From: Planctomycetota bacterium
Lineage (GTDB): Bacteria > Planctomycetota > B15-G4
NCBI GenBank assembly: GCA_029259695.1
Contig: JAJDEQ010000003.1
Location: 1-59,566, forward strand
DNA length: 59,566 nt
Reading direction: 5' to 3'
Below are positions 52,201 through 59,566 of this stretch, one piece after another (the stretch's first letter is position 1; every line of letters starts with the position of its first letter). The notes below the pieces were generated by a model. It was not told the DNA's origin and did not search any database. It saw only the letters and a program-made list of their open reading frames with translations. The position numbers were made by a program, and so were the translations under genes.

Positions 52201-52678
52201 AACCCTCCGACGGGTCCGCGAACACGTCACCGAAGTTCGCCGTCACCTCCACGTGGGGCAGCGGCTTGCCGGTCAGGTTGGCCACCTCCTTGAACTCGGT
52301 GCCCTCCTCCAACACGACCAGCGCGAGCCAGGGCAGCAGCTTGCGGCCGGCGGGGACCGCGGGCGTGTAGCGCCAGGGGAAGTCTTCGTCGTAGAACTCG
52401 ATCGCCGCCAGGTAGTTGGGTTCGAAGTTGGTCACCCAGTGGTCCGGCTCGACGCGGCTGATCTGCGCCGCATCGATGCCGACGATGTCGCCCGGGCCGT
52501 ACAGCTCCACCTGCCGCGCGATCGACGCCGTGGTCGCGCCGCCGCCCTTGTTGGTGCCCTCGATATCGAGGTTGACCTCGACCGTGGCCCGAGCCGTCAC
52601 CGCCTGCGCGCCGATGCGGTTGGCGATGCCCTTCCGCAGCCAGGGGAGGAAGGTGTAGGTGCCCACGGGATCGCTCAT
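49283..52678 (-). CDS. 1131-aa protein of unknown function with a mid-chain membrane segment
   Basis: Start ATG 52678 overlaps the stop of the DUF6603-like gene (ATGA). No signal peptide. The N-terminal half has TYTFLPWLRKGIANRIG, VELYGPGDIVGIDAAQISRV, VTNFEPNYLAAIEFYDEDFP and WLALVVLEEGTEFKEV. Around residues 630-675 lie two adjacent strongly hydrophobic stretches (LRALGLLILLLVLLLWILG, GLGVAGAVLVGAVGAWL), a likely membrane hairpin. The C-terminal half has MVGLNHEFARELLWREYTTD, RGSYFRQFWDVRKKI and DIYFFGFDLTALEARGD. I cannot assign a family name. The membrane hairpin makes it the likely anchor of the assembly. Confidence 0.8.
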   Translation of the reverse strand: MSDPVGTYTFLPWLRKGIANRIGAQAVTARATVEVNLDIEGTNKGGGATTASIARQVELYGPGDIVGIDAAQISRVEPDHWVTNFEPNYLAAIEFYDEDFPWRYTPAVPAGRKLLPWLALVVLEEGTEFKEVANLTGKPLPHVEVTANFGDVFADPSEGWAWGHAHFNDEFSASVVEADAAKAAAEAQRVIDTAPDTACSRLLCPRKLKPKTAYHAFLIPAFESGRLAGLGHDPKPLFDDVANGLGATSSAWGAYGVPANRPDTTYFPFYHRWYFRTSERGDFESLVRLLQPRIVDSRVGHRDMDVTDPAPNITGIEDPDLSGVLRLGGALKAPLATLGQAERLEFDKFDTWATPYPQVFQLQLAAFVNLADSYQEQGPGANGSGDLDARVNQDPDPLITPPIYGRWHALTERLLTKRDRSDVPHRANWVHDLNLDPRWRTAAGFGTKVIQETQETYMEAAWEQIGDVLEANRRIRQAQLAKLASQHLHKVHIAGQLTANAVAPAGQLLMLTAPMKARIVSGGLTLRHQMTRSPLGVALTSSAMRRAMRPGGRTAKQLARSEAQVAGRLALTDGQAGGQLVARANEGEISAAPPKAVPEKILTPDKLAESAAPSGALDPTWIALGKWVRQNALRALGLLILLLVLLLWILGAGATGLGVAGAVLVGAVGAWLRARRATDQQAAADSLREENLTPETVDELPGSGDFTLTPQVDLQTDLTRPSVGRGEVDNDEARRFKAALRDEYRLIQVSGELGKPPETVAFDLARVAADVVLAIDPKTTIPRWTLSGLRIPGRILEQIGEKFVEAMAYPEFDTPMYEPLVKAGTELFVPNLHLVEPDSVTLLETNQKFIEAYMVGLNHEFARELLWREYTTDQRGSYFRQFWDVRKKIAQAADKEAAREQLKDIKPLHLWSQRDDLGDNDNREEGPDPEEELVLVVRGELLKKYPNTIVSAQPARWQLKPDGTPDKTKERVFDETVTPITPLYEARVAPDIYFFGFDLTALEARGDDTVDNEPGWFFRLEEVPGDARFGFDVSRDPQSDINVWNDLAWADVVPGLADGVPVKVADIPGRSLTEPTDPTLQEKREQWESDKDVPLDANVSAAELAYIALQTPVIMAVHASELLPDQENGNG

Positions 52679-55600
52679 GCCAGCTCCATCACTTCGGCGG
52701 CGGGGATCACGTGGAAGTCCTGCGCCGCGGCGGGGTCCGCCTTGGCCTGTGCGGCCAGGGCGTCCTTGGCCTTCGCGTGCGAGGAGAAGGCGGTCGCGCC
52801 GTCCCAGACCGTGTTGTCAGCGGCGTGCACGATGACGAAGCCCGGCACCGTGGCCTCGATCTTGTCGGCGAACGGCACCTTGGCCAGCTTGCTCGCCTTC
52901 GACAGCGGCGACTTGGCCACGGCGTTGCTGCCGAGCATCTGCTTGAACCACAGCTTGCCGACGTTGAAGAAGCGCCTCACGTGCTCCTTGAAGTTGTTGT
53001 CGATGATGATCAGCTCGTGCAGCACGATGCGCTTCACCGCATGGCTCGTGCGCGTGTCGGTGCCCGAGACCGACACGTCGGCGCCGGCGGCCTGCTTCTC
53101 GTACCCGGGCGCGGACAACTTGGCCGTCTCGTCGATGTCCTGGTACTGGGCGGTGGCGAAGGACTCCTCCACCTCGGCCTTCTGCACCAGGTCGGCGGTG
53201 GTGACCTTGAGCACCGCCTTCTCGATGTCGCCGATGGGCTGGTTGCCGATCTTCTGGATCGACAGGTCCAGCGGCACGGCACGCTGACTGATGCGCAGCA
53301 CGCCCACCGGGTGCAGCACGAGCTCCTCGGTGGGCTCGATCGTGCGCAGCGTGACCGACAACTGCGACCCGGGCGGCGGCAGCGCCAGCCAGTTCTCGCG
53401 CTTGCCGAACTCGGCTTCGAGGATCGGCATCGCCGCCACTTCGGGCAGCACCGTCTCCGCGCTGTCGCCCCAGGTATGGGAGAAGGGCACGCTGATGCTG
53501 AAGAACAGGAACGAGATCGACCCCTCGCCCTCCACGTGCCAGGGCGAAGTGCCCTCCAACTCGCCCCGGATGCGGATGCTGAACAGGCCCGCGCCGAACA
53601 CCTTCACCGACATGGACGCGGAGAAGCTGATGTTGAAGTAGAAGGGCGAGAACTGGAACAACGCGTCGAAGCCGAGGTGACCCTGAACGTTGAAGGCGCT
53701 GACCCCGAAGTACAGGTCCACCGCGGCGCCGAACTGCGCGGTGTTCGACGTGACCGCGAAGTAACCCTTCACGCCGATGCGCGCGAACGACGTGTTGAGC
53801 AGGTACAGCGAGAGGCGCTGTGGGCTCGGGAACGGCATCGGCGGCGGGTTGAACTTGGGGTGGAACCCGCCGACGCTCAGGATGAACTCGGCGTCGTTGC
53901 CCCAGGCGATCAGCAACCCCATCTCGCCGCCGATGGTGATGAACACCACGCGGCTGCCGAACAGCGAGGCGAAGAACCACAGGCGCTGCTTGTCCACCTC
54001 GAGGGCGCCGATGAACTTCACCTGCAGCACGAGCAGCGCCGCGTCCTCGTCGGGCAGCACGCACTTGAGCACGCCCAGGATGGTGACGTTGCCCGGCGGG
54101 ACCTCGATGATCACGCCCAGCGAGGCCGTGATCAGCGACGGCGTGCCCCAACCCAGCTTGGCCATGGGGCCGATCAGGAACGTGCCCTCCTGCGGCGGGA
54201 AGAAGCGCCGCATGTCCGAAATGATCTGGGGCGCGTTGGCGACCACGTTCGTGGGGAACATGACGCTCTCGACCGAGCCTGTGCGCACACCCTCGGCCAG
54301 CTCCTCCTGGACCATCGTGCGGTTCAGGCCGAGCAGGCCGCCCACGCCGATCAGCGTGAAGCCGAAGCCCAGCTGGATCGGCGTGCCGAACTCGGCCGTC
54401 ACCACGATCAACAGCGAGAAGCCCTTCGAGCCGTCGGGCATCCTGGTGTTGATCAGGCCGATGGCCTTGAGCGCCAGGAAGCCCGAGAACACCAGCTCGA
54501 GCGCGCCCGCGTACTCGCCCTTCTCGTAGTCCAGGTAGAGGTAGCCGCCGCCCTTGACCACGCCGGCGTCGAGCGCCAGGCCCACGCCGTTGGGCGGCTT
54601 GAAGCGCAACGCCAGGTCCACGGGCCCGAACTCGGCGTCCGCGTCGTCGTCGGCGGCGAACGCCACTTCGAGTTCGACACCCATGCGCTCGACGGTGGCG
54701 GTGAGCGGACCGAGCTGCCCGGTGATCCCGGCCGACGTCTCCAGCGCGAACGACCCGTCCTGCCGGATCTTCAGGATGATGTAGAGCGTGTCGAGCGTGG
54801 CGATGCCCAGGCTCTGGTGCATCGGCAGCGCGATCTCGAGCCCGCCGGCGGCGCGCACGACCAGGCCCTCGGAGAGCTTCCAACCCAGGGCCAGATCGAA
54901 CACCCCCTCGATCTTGGCGCCTGCCAGCAGCGACCCGAGGAAACTGTCGGCGCCTTCCGAACCGAGGGCGAGCTTCAGCCCCTTCAGTTCGGCCAGGACG
55001 CCCGGATCGATGCTCACCTCGCCCGTGGTGCTTGCCCCGACGGTGAGCTCGGCGCCGATGCTCACGTCGTCTGCCGTGAGGCGCAGCAGGTCGTTGCCGC
55101 CGATGATCGAAAACCCGCGCGCGGCGGGGTTGCGGTTCAGCTTGAAGGCGGTCGACCCGCTCGCGCTGCCGGTCTTGGGTTCCACGGAGAAGTCGAACGG
55201 CGGCGCCAGGCGGAAGATCGCGCCGCCCTCCAGGGCGAAGCCCGCCTTGAAGTCCGCCCCCCAGGTGTCGTTGAGCTCGACGCGCTCGTCGAAGTCGTGC
55301 GCGACCTCGGCCGACACGTCGAGCGCCAGGCCGGGCGGGTTCAGCGAACTGTCGCGACTCCAGCGGAAGGGCCCGACGTTCAGGAACGCGTCGTCGCCCA
55401 GCTTGCCCGCGTCGGCCGAGCTCTGCTCCTCGTAGAACCCGAGCACCGAGTCCATGATCTCGAACGGGTCGAACTGGGCAGTTCCCCAGCCGTACACGTT
55501 CGCGAAGTGCCCCGCGGGGTCGGTGATCAGGTCCTTGATGCGGCCCAACTCGAGCTTCTTGCGCACGTGGCGCACGGCGTTGGGCGCGCCGCTCTCCTCG

Positions 55601-56088
55601 ACGACCCGCCAGTCGACGAGCCCCAGCAGCTTGAGCAGGAAACCCAGCCGCGCTTGCTTCTGCTCGAGCAGGGTGATGACGAGGTAGTCGATGGCCTTGC
55701 GCGCCAGGGTCTCGGCGAAGTCCCGCACCGCATCGCGCTCGATCGCCGAGAGGGCGGCGGCCGCCGCCTTGATGCGCTCGACCATGTCGGCCATGGCATC
55801 GACGAAGCGGTAGACACCCTCGACGAGCTTGACGATCGCGCTCACGAGTTGGCCGGTGTCGCCGCTCGTCACCGCCGCGTCGAGTGCGTCGGCCGCTTCG
55901 CGCAAGAGGTCGCCGGCGTCGCCGAGGGCCGTCCCGGCCGCCGTGACACCGCTGTCCCCTGCGATGGCGTCGGGGAGTTCGAACCCCAGCCCGTCGGTGT
56001 CGAGGTCGCTCGCGAACCCGCTCGTCTCGCCCAGGGCCCGGGCGATCCATGCGCCGGCTCGCGCGATGTAGACCTCTTCGCCGGCCAT
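52675..56088 (-). CDS. Large DUF6603-like protein
   Basis: An 1137-aa protein without signal peptide, starting at ATG 56088, 16 bases after the protease stop; the frame extends upstream, but only inside the protease gene. Residues about 60-150 are helical (LLREAADALDAAVTSGDTGQ, RIKAAAAALSAIERDAVRDF). The rest is rich in alternating Gly/aromatic beta strands. The block FILSVGGFHPKFNPPPMPFP (about 730-750) and the following LSLYLLNTSFARIGVKGYFA, FGAAVDLYFGVSAFNVQGHL are what I associate with DUF6603, a domain of unknown function in large bacterial proteins. The family assignment is from memory of the motif. The strand pattern suggests an extended beta-rich structure. It lies between the protease and the membrane-segment protein. 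Confidence 0.75.
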   Translation of the reverse strand: MAGEEVYIARAGAWIARALGETSGFASDLDTDGLGFELPDAIAGDSGVTAAGTALGDAGDLLREAADALDAAVTSGDTGQLVSAIVKLVEGVYRFVDAMADMVERIKAAAAALSAIERDAVRDFAETLARKAIDYLVITLLEQKQARLGFLLKLLGLVDWRVVEESGAPNAVRHVRKKLELGRIKDLITDPAGHFANVYGWGTAQFDPFEIMDSVLGFYEEQSSADAGKLGDDAFLNVGPFRWSRDSSLNPPGLALDVSAEVAHDFDERVELNDTWGADFKAGFALEGGAIFRLAPPFDFSVEPKTGSASGSTAFKLNRNPAARGFSIIGGNDLLRLTADDVSIGAELTVGASTTGEVSIDPGVLAELKGLKLALGSEGADSFLGSLLAGAKIEGVFDLALGWKLSEGLVVRAAGGLEIALPMHQSLGIATLDTLYIILKIRQDGSFALETSAGITGQLGPLTATVERMGVELEVAFAADDDADAEFGPVDLALRFKPPNGVGLALDAGVVKGGGYLYLDYEKGEYAGALELVFSGFLALKAIGLINTRMPDGSKGFSLLIVVTAEFGTPIQLGFGFTLIGVGGLLGLNRTMVQEELAEGVRTGSVESVMFPTNVVANAPQIISDMRRFFPPQEGTFLIGPMAKLGWGTPSLITASLGVIIEVPPGNVTILGVLKCVLPDEDAALLVLQVKFIGALEVDKQRLWFFASLFGSRVVFITIGGEMGLLIAWGNDAEFILSVGGFHPKFNPPPMPFPSPQRLSLYLLNTSFARIGVKGYFAVTSNTAQFGAAVDLYFGVSAFNVQGHLGFDALFQFSPFYFNISFSASMSVKVFGAGLFSIRIRGELEGTSPWHVEGEGSISFLFFSISVPFSHTWGDSAETVLPEVAAMPILEAEFGKRENWLALPPPGSQLSVTLRTIEPTEELVLHPVGVLRISQRAVPLDLSIQKIGNQPIGDIEKAVLKVTTADLVQKAEVEESFATAQYQDIDETAKLSAPGYEKQAAGADVSVSGTDTRTSHAVKRIVLHELIIIDNNFKEHVRRFFNVGKLWFKQMLGSNAVAKSPLSKASKLAKVPFADKIEATVPGFVIVHAADNTVWDGATAFSSHAKAKDALAAQAKADPAAAQDFHVIPAAEVMELA

Positions 56089-56104
56089 CGTCAGCGCTCG
56101 CTCG

Positions 56105-58321
56105 TCATGGCGTGTTGTCGTGGCTCTTGCGGGCGTCGACCCTGCCGGCGCCGTAGGCCTGGGTGTGTTCCGGTGTGTTGGGCGGCGGGTCGACACCCGG
56201 AGAGGCGGCGCCGGCGAGGATGCCGCGAACCTGGGTCGTCGACAGGTCGGCCTTCTTGTCGAGCAGGCAGGCGACGACGCCAGCGATCATGGGCGCGGCC
56301 ATGCTCGTGCCGTCCTTCTGGATGAAGCGGCGGCCCGCGAGCCACGGGGGCAGCTTGAGGTTCAGGGCGACGTCGGTATCACGCCCCTGCGCCGAGTTGA
56401 TCTCGACCCCCGGCGCAGCGATGTCGGGCTTGTCGGCAACGAGCGCCTTGGGCGCCATCGGGTCCGAGTAGTCCCGCAGGGGACCGCGCGACGAAGAGTC
56501 GGCGATGCCGCCCAGGAAGTCGTCGTAGGACCCGACGGTAATGGCGTGTTTGCCCAGCGTGTCGGAGGCGGACTGTTCCGCCACGACCTCGACGTTCCCG
56601 TCCCTCGCCGTGCCGTTCTGGAGCTTGTCCGCGATCTCGAACAGCACGGCCTTCTTCGCCGCCCATCCCACGACGTCACACACCGCGAAGATCTCGGTGC
56701 CTGGCGGAGCCGTGATGCGCATCTCGTAGATTCCGGGGTGATAGGAGACGCTCCCGCCCCTTTGCTTCGGCTCGACCCAGAACCGCACCCTGTGACGGCG
56801 AACCGTGCCCCCGGCCGGATGGGGTACGGCGGTGGGGCCCTGGTGGAACACGAACGCGCTGTGGACCTTCTCCGACCAGTTCACGAGGGCCACGGACTTG
56901 GGCGGCCCGGTGCGCGGCACGAAGCCGCGCAGCAGGCTGCCACCCACGCCCATGTCGCCGCTGAAACCCGCCTGGTCCGGGAGCCGCAGCGCGAACTTCA
57001 CCGCGGTGTGCGGAACCGTTCGTCGATACCAGAAGGTGACCTCGATCGTAGGCTTGAAGAGTTCGCGTGTGCACGTCCCGCCGTCGTCCTTGGTCGTCTT
57101 GTACTTGCGCTGCACGACCCCGCGGACGTCTCGCAGTCTCAAGGGCACCACGATCTGCGCGCTGGACGGCACCGGGACCTGCATGCTGCCCGGCACCGTG
57201 ATCTTGGCCACCTGCTTGCGCTTCGTGTCGCCGGAGTTGCCCGCCGACTTGACCACGATCGCGCCCTTGGGGACGTGCGGCCGTTGAGGCTTCGCGGTCG
57301 GGCCGAAGACGTCGTCGACCCAGCGCGCATCGCTGTCGAGAGCATCGCCCGGCGCACCGTCCGAGCCGAAGCTCATGTTGATCACCACCGGCTTGCCCAG
57401 CGCCTTGGCCGCGTTGACGCAGTACATCACGGCGTCCTCGAACAGCCCCTTGTCCACCTTCGCGCCGAACCCCGCCGCGGTGCGGAAGCGGATCTCGTCC
57501 GGCACGTCGAGCATCTTGACCACGATGATGTCCGCGTCGGGCGCCACGCCGACGATGCGGGCGTTGCCGCCGCTGGGGAAGAACGGCCCGCCCGCGGCGA
57601 TCCCCGCCACGTGGGTCCCGTGACCCAGGCAGTCCTTGTGGGTCAGCGCAGCCCCGCCGTTGAGCGCGGCTTCGATCTCCGTGTCGTCGAACTCCACGCC
57701 ATAGGTCTTGTTGGGCCGGGTGAGGAGCGCGGCTGCCGGGCAATCCGCCAACGAGCCGGGCTTCAGGCCCTGGTCCCAGATGCGCTTGATGCGCGTCTTC
57801 TTGGTGGGCGTGAGCTGGCTCAGGAACATCGGGTGCGTGTAGTCGATGCCCGTGTCGATGATGGCGACCACGACACCCTGGCCCGTGCCGTCGGTGGCCC
57901 GCGTCATGGCGCCTGTGGCTTCCACCGCGTGATAGAGGGCGTCGCCCCCGACACCCACATCGCCCGCGCCGAGACCACGGACGTTGATGTCGAACACCGA
58001 CGTCTCGAGGGCGGGCCGGTAGCGGCTCCCGCCGGACAGGAAGAGCACGCCGGGGTGGTCCGTGAGGGCCGGGATGTCAGCGAAGCGCACGACGCCGACG
58101 GCCTCGTTGCCGGTGACCGAATCGGTGTCGAAGCCCAGGGCCTCGATCTGCGCCAGATCGCCCTCGAACGCGAGGCCGACGCTCACAGCCGGTTCACCCT
58201 CGTCTGCGTCGGCTATGTTCGCTGCGCCGGGCCTGTTGAATGCGTTGCCCGCATTGCCTGCGGCCTCGTGGGCCCACAGAACCCTGGCGAGCGCCGCGTC
58301 CAGCTTCGCGAAGTCGGTCAC
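56105..58321 (-). CDS. Subtilisin-like S8 serine protease without signal peptide
   Basis: A 738-aa protease, first gene of the five-gene unit. GTG 58321 is the apparent start, with a GAGGGG tract upstream. The catalytic triad is complete: Asp in VVAIIDTGIDYTHP (about 154), His in CLGHGTHVAGIAAGGPF (about 234) and Ser in QKDGTSMAAPMIAGVVA (about 671). Residues 1-145 may be an inhibitory propeptide-like region. A long insert of about 250 residues separates His and Ser and includes the beta-rich VTFWYRRTVPHTAVKFALRL and the late block DFLGGIADSSSRGPLRDYS. No signal peptide or lipobox is visible, so it probably acts inside the cell or is exported by another route. Processing of the downstream giant proteins is a reasonable guess. 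Confidence 0.9.
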   Translation of the reverse strand: MTDFAKLDAALARVLWAHEAAGNAGNAFNRPGAANIADADEGEPAVSVGLAFEGDLAQIEALGFDTDSVTGNEAVGVVRFADIPALTDHPGVLFLSGGSRYRPALETSVFDINVRGLGAGDVGVGGDALYHAVEATGAMTRATDGTGQGVVVAIIDTGIDYTHPMFLSQLTPTKKTRIKRIWDQGLKPGSLADCPAAALLTRPNKTYGVEFDDTEIEAALNGGAALTHKDCLGHGTHVAGIAAGGPFFPSGGNARIVGVAPDADIIVVKMLDVPDEIRFRTAAGFGAKVDKGLFEDAVMYCVNAAKALGKPVVINMSFGSDGAPGDALDSDARWVDDVFGPTAKPQRPHVPKGAIVVKSAGNSGDTKRKQVAKITVPGSMQVPVPSSAQIVVPLRLRDVRGVVQRKYKTTKDDGGTCTRELFKPTIEVTFWYRRTVPHTAVKFALRLPDQAGFSGDMGVGGSLLRGFVPRTGPPKSVALVNWSEKVHSAFVFHQGPTAVPHPAGGTVRRHRVRFWVEPKQRGGSVSYHPGIYEMRITAPPGTEIFAVCDVVGWAAKKAVLFEIADKLQNGTARDGNVEVVAEQSASDTLGKHAITVGSYDDFLGGIADSSSRGPLRDYSDPMAPKALVADKPDIAAPGVEINSAQGRDTDVALNLKLPPWLAGRRFIQKDGTSMAAPMIAGVVACLLDKKADLSTTQVRGILAGAASPGVDPPPNTPEHTQAYGAGRVDARKSHDNTP

Positions 58322-58533
58322 CCTTCTCTGCCCCCCTCGACTCCGGTGCCATCACGCGCGCGACCGGCCGAACCTCCGGACAGCCCCGCTCCTGATCGGC
58401 ACTCCTTCTCCACGTCGCAGCCGACGCGAACCCGACCGGCATGTTCGCAAGGATTCCCGAATCCTGCAAAGTGGCATTCGGAACCGGAACGAACGTTATG
58501 GAAGTGTGTGAATGTGGTGGCGAGGATGACCCC

Positions 58534-58680
58534 ATGCCCACTCGCATCCCGCTGTTGGCCCTGGCCGTGCTGCTCCTCACCGCGTGTGGCGGCGACATCC
58601 CGTCCTGGCCCGACGGCGGGCGCTGGAAGATCCGCGGGGGCACGGGTGCGCCGTTACGGATTGTGGGGTGGGTGCCGTAG
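58534..58680 (+). CDS. Very small putative lipoprotein
   Basis: A 48-aa frame from ATG 58534 with GAGGA 8 bases upstream. It reads MPTRIPLLALAVLLLTACGG, a signal peptide and lipobox LTAC, then about 30 residues (DIPSWPDGGRWKIRGG). The lipobox is the only support and the protein is short; it lies between the divergent protease gene and the convergent TIR gene. Confidence 0.5.
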   Translation: MPTRIPLLALAVLLLTACGGDIPSWPDGGRWKIRGGTGAPLRIVGWVP

Positions 58681-58710
58681 GGCGGGGGCGGCTGGGCCAT
58701 TGGCCCTGAG

Positions 58711-59566
58711 CTACTGTCCGGCCTGGTCCAGTTGCCATGGTTCGGGAAGGGACCTGGCCTGCTTGTCGGGGTCGTCCTCGTTGTGCCATGCGAACGGAGG
58801 GATCTCGGTCGCGACTCCGTTGACTCGGTACTCGATCATGCCTCGACTCCGAGCAGCCTGCGCCAGCCCCTCCCTCTGGCCCACCGCGAAGTCGAGCAAG
58901 TCGACGTCGGCCCCGATGCACAGCACTGGCCAGGCTGCATCCAGTCTCCCGATTTCGTGGCGCACGCCCCCTACGACTTCGAAGACCATGACGCTCATCG
59001 GCGGGCCTTCGCTCTGTCGGAACAGAACCGCCCGGTGGACTTCCTCCCGGCTGAGGAACCAGGCGGCGAGAATCCCGGCCACCGTCAGAGCCGAAACGAC
59101 AATCCGCCACGGAGCTGTCGGAGGACGGCTGAGCGGCCGGTAGGACGACACCGAGCCCAACTCGTCGCGGTACGCCGCCGGGGGCTCGATGTCCTCACCG
59201 AGCTCGCCCGCGATCGACCTCAGCAGGTTCTCGAGTTGCCCATCGTTCGACGCCTCCGTGGCTCCCTTGTGCGCGATCGGGTCCGGGAGCTCCTTGGGCA
59301 GGAAGCCGGGCACCATGAGAAGCGACAACCTCTTCTCCAGCCCCCAACTCGCGCCCAACTCATGCTGGACCCACGGAGCCTGCATGCTGTCGTGGGAGAC
59401 CACACCAACAACCACTTCAGCGACCCTGATGTCGTTCAGCAACTCCGCCTGGATCTCGTCAAAGGTGCCGCGCTGGTCCCAGTCTGCACTCGTACACCGG
59501 ATCTCAGACGTCGAGAGTCGGAACGCCGCTCGGAGCAGCTTCGTCAGCTGCTCTGCGAACCCCTTG
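58711..59566 (-). CDS. TIR-domain membrane protein (5' end outside window)
   Basis: The last 284 residues are visible; the start lies beyond the right edge. The first 85-125 visible residues are TIR-like: FAEQLTKLLRAAFRLSTSEI, TFDEIQAELLNDIRVAEVVV, GVVSHDSMQAPWVQHELGAS, then LSLLMVPGFLPKELPD. The Glu in VQHELG sits where TIR NADases have the catalytic Glu. One membrane segment follows (IVVSALTVAGILAAWFLS, about 153-172), then a C-terminal domain of about 110 residues ending in PEPWQLDQAGQ with no recognised family. The layout (cytoplasmic TIR, membrane, second domain) could signal membrane damage or act as a defence effector; that is inferred. Confidence 0.78.
   Translation of the reverse strand, partial: KGFAEQLTKLLRAAFRLSTSEIRCTSADWDQRGTFDEIQAELLNDIRVAEVVVGVVSHDSMQAPWVQHELGASWGLEKRLSLLMVPGFLPKELPDPIAHKGATEASNDGQLENLLRSIAGELGEDIEPPAAYRDELGSVSSYRPLSRPPTAPWRIVVSALTVAGILAAWFLSREEVHRAVLFRQSEGPPMSVMVFEVVGGVRHEIGRLDAAWPVLCIGADVDLLDFAVGQREGLAQAARSRGMIEYRVNGVATEIPPFAWHNEDDPDKQARSLPEPWQLDQAGQ

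Noticed and set aside
49265..56325. Two further plus-strand open frames of over 1200 residues opposite the giant genes (49265-53287 and 52711-56325)
   Set aside because: Both are antisense shadows with no start-site support and low-complexity composition.
1..59566. CRISPR arrays or insertion sequences
   Set aside because: No regularly spaced short repeats and no transposase-like frame with flanking inverted repeats were seen.

Overview
The window is GC-rich, densely coded DNA from a bacterium. Several things point towards Planctomycetota or a near relative: many secreted FG-GAP/VCBS repeat proteins, a sulfatase, a Ser/Thr kinase with a TPR tail, part of an ECF sigma factor with the HTLQPTALVHEA block, and secreted proteins sharing an FKGGTL C-terminal module. 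This placement is inference; there is no rRNA gene here. The only RNA gene is one tRNA-Arg(CCU). I see no CRISPR array, insertion sequence or prophage.

Layout. 1-2971 (minus): a secreted small protein plus M10-type metalloprotease pair, with the start of a second copy of the small protein running off the left edge (exact 121-bp repeat). 3336-7131 (minus): ispG, dsbD-like and folE, joined by 4-base overlaps. 7455-9690 (minus): yqeY-like gene and an M28 peptidase lipoprotein. 9741-12591 (plus): a HEAT-repeat/cyclophilin lipoprotein overlapping an SDR oxidoreductase. 12682-17042 (minus): two tandem paralogous VCBS secreted proteins. 17296-29281 (plus): tRNA-Arg, a very large FG-GAP protein, a Ser/Thr kinase, a protein with two PARP-type zinc fingers, an FKGGTL-module protein, a sulfatase and a fatty-acid desaturase. 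29381-32423 (minus): a Cys-rich secreted protein and a carboxypeptidase-regulatory-repeat protein.

32602-35475 (plus): a probable selenoprotein of the Spx/ArsC thioredoxin-fold type, with in-frame UGA and a bacterial SECIS-like hairpin. It overlaps a type II sulfide:quinone oxidoreductase by ATGA, and an SGNH-like membrane protein follows. 35484-39212 (minus): a YhhQ-type transporter, a GAF-like/TIR-like fusion, a TPR fragment and a CSLREA/beta-helix protein. 39381-40684 (plus): a truncated ECF sigma factor and a TolB-like lipoprotein. 40841-41763 (minus): two small lipoproteins.

41849-58321 (minus): a roughly 16.5-kb unit of five abutting or overlapping genes (subtilisin-like protease, DUF6603-like 1137-aa protein, 1131-aa protein with a mid-chain membrane segment, 1871-aa protein, 609-aa protein). 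None has an obvious signal peptide, and I cannot assign four of the five a function. It is the best candidate for an undescribed multi-protein system. The window ends in a partial TIR-domain membrane protein. The selenoprotein/SQR pair and the five-gene unit are the two most notable discoveries.
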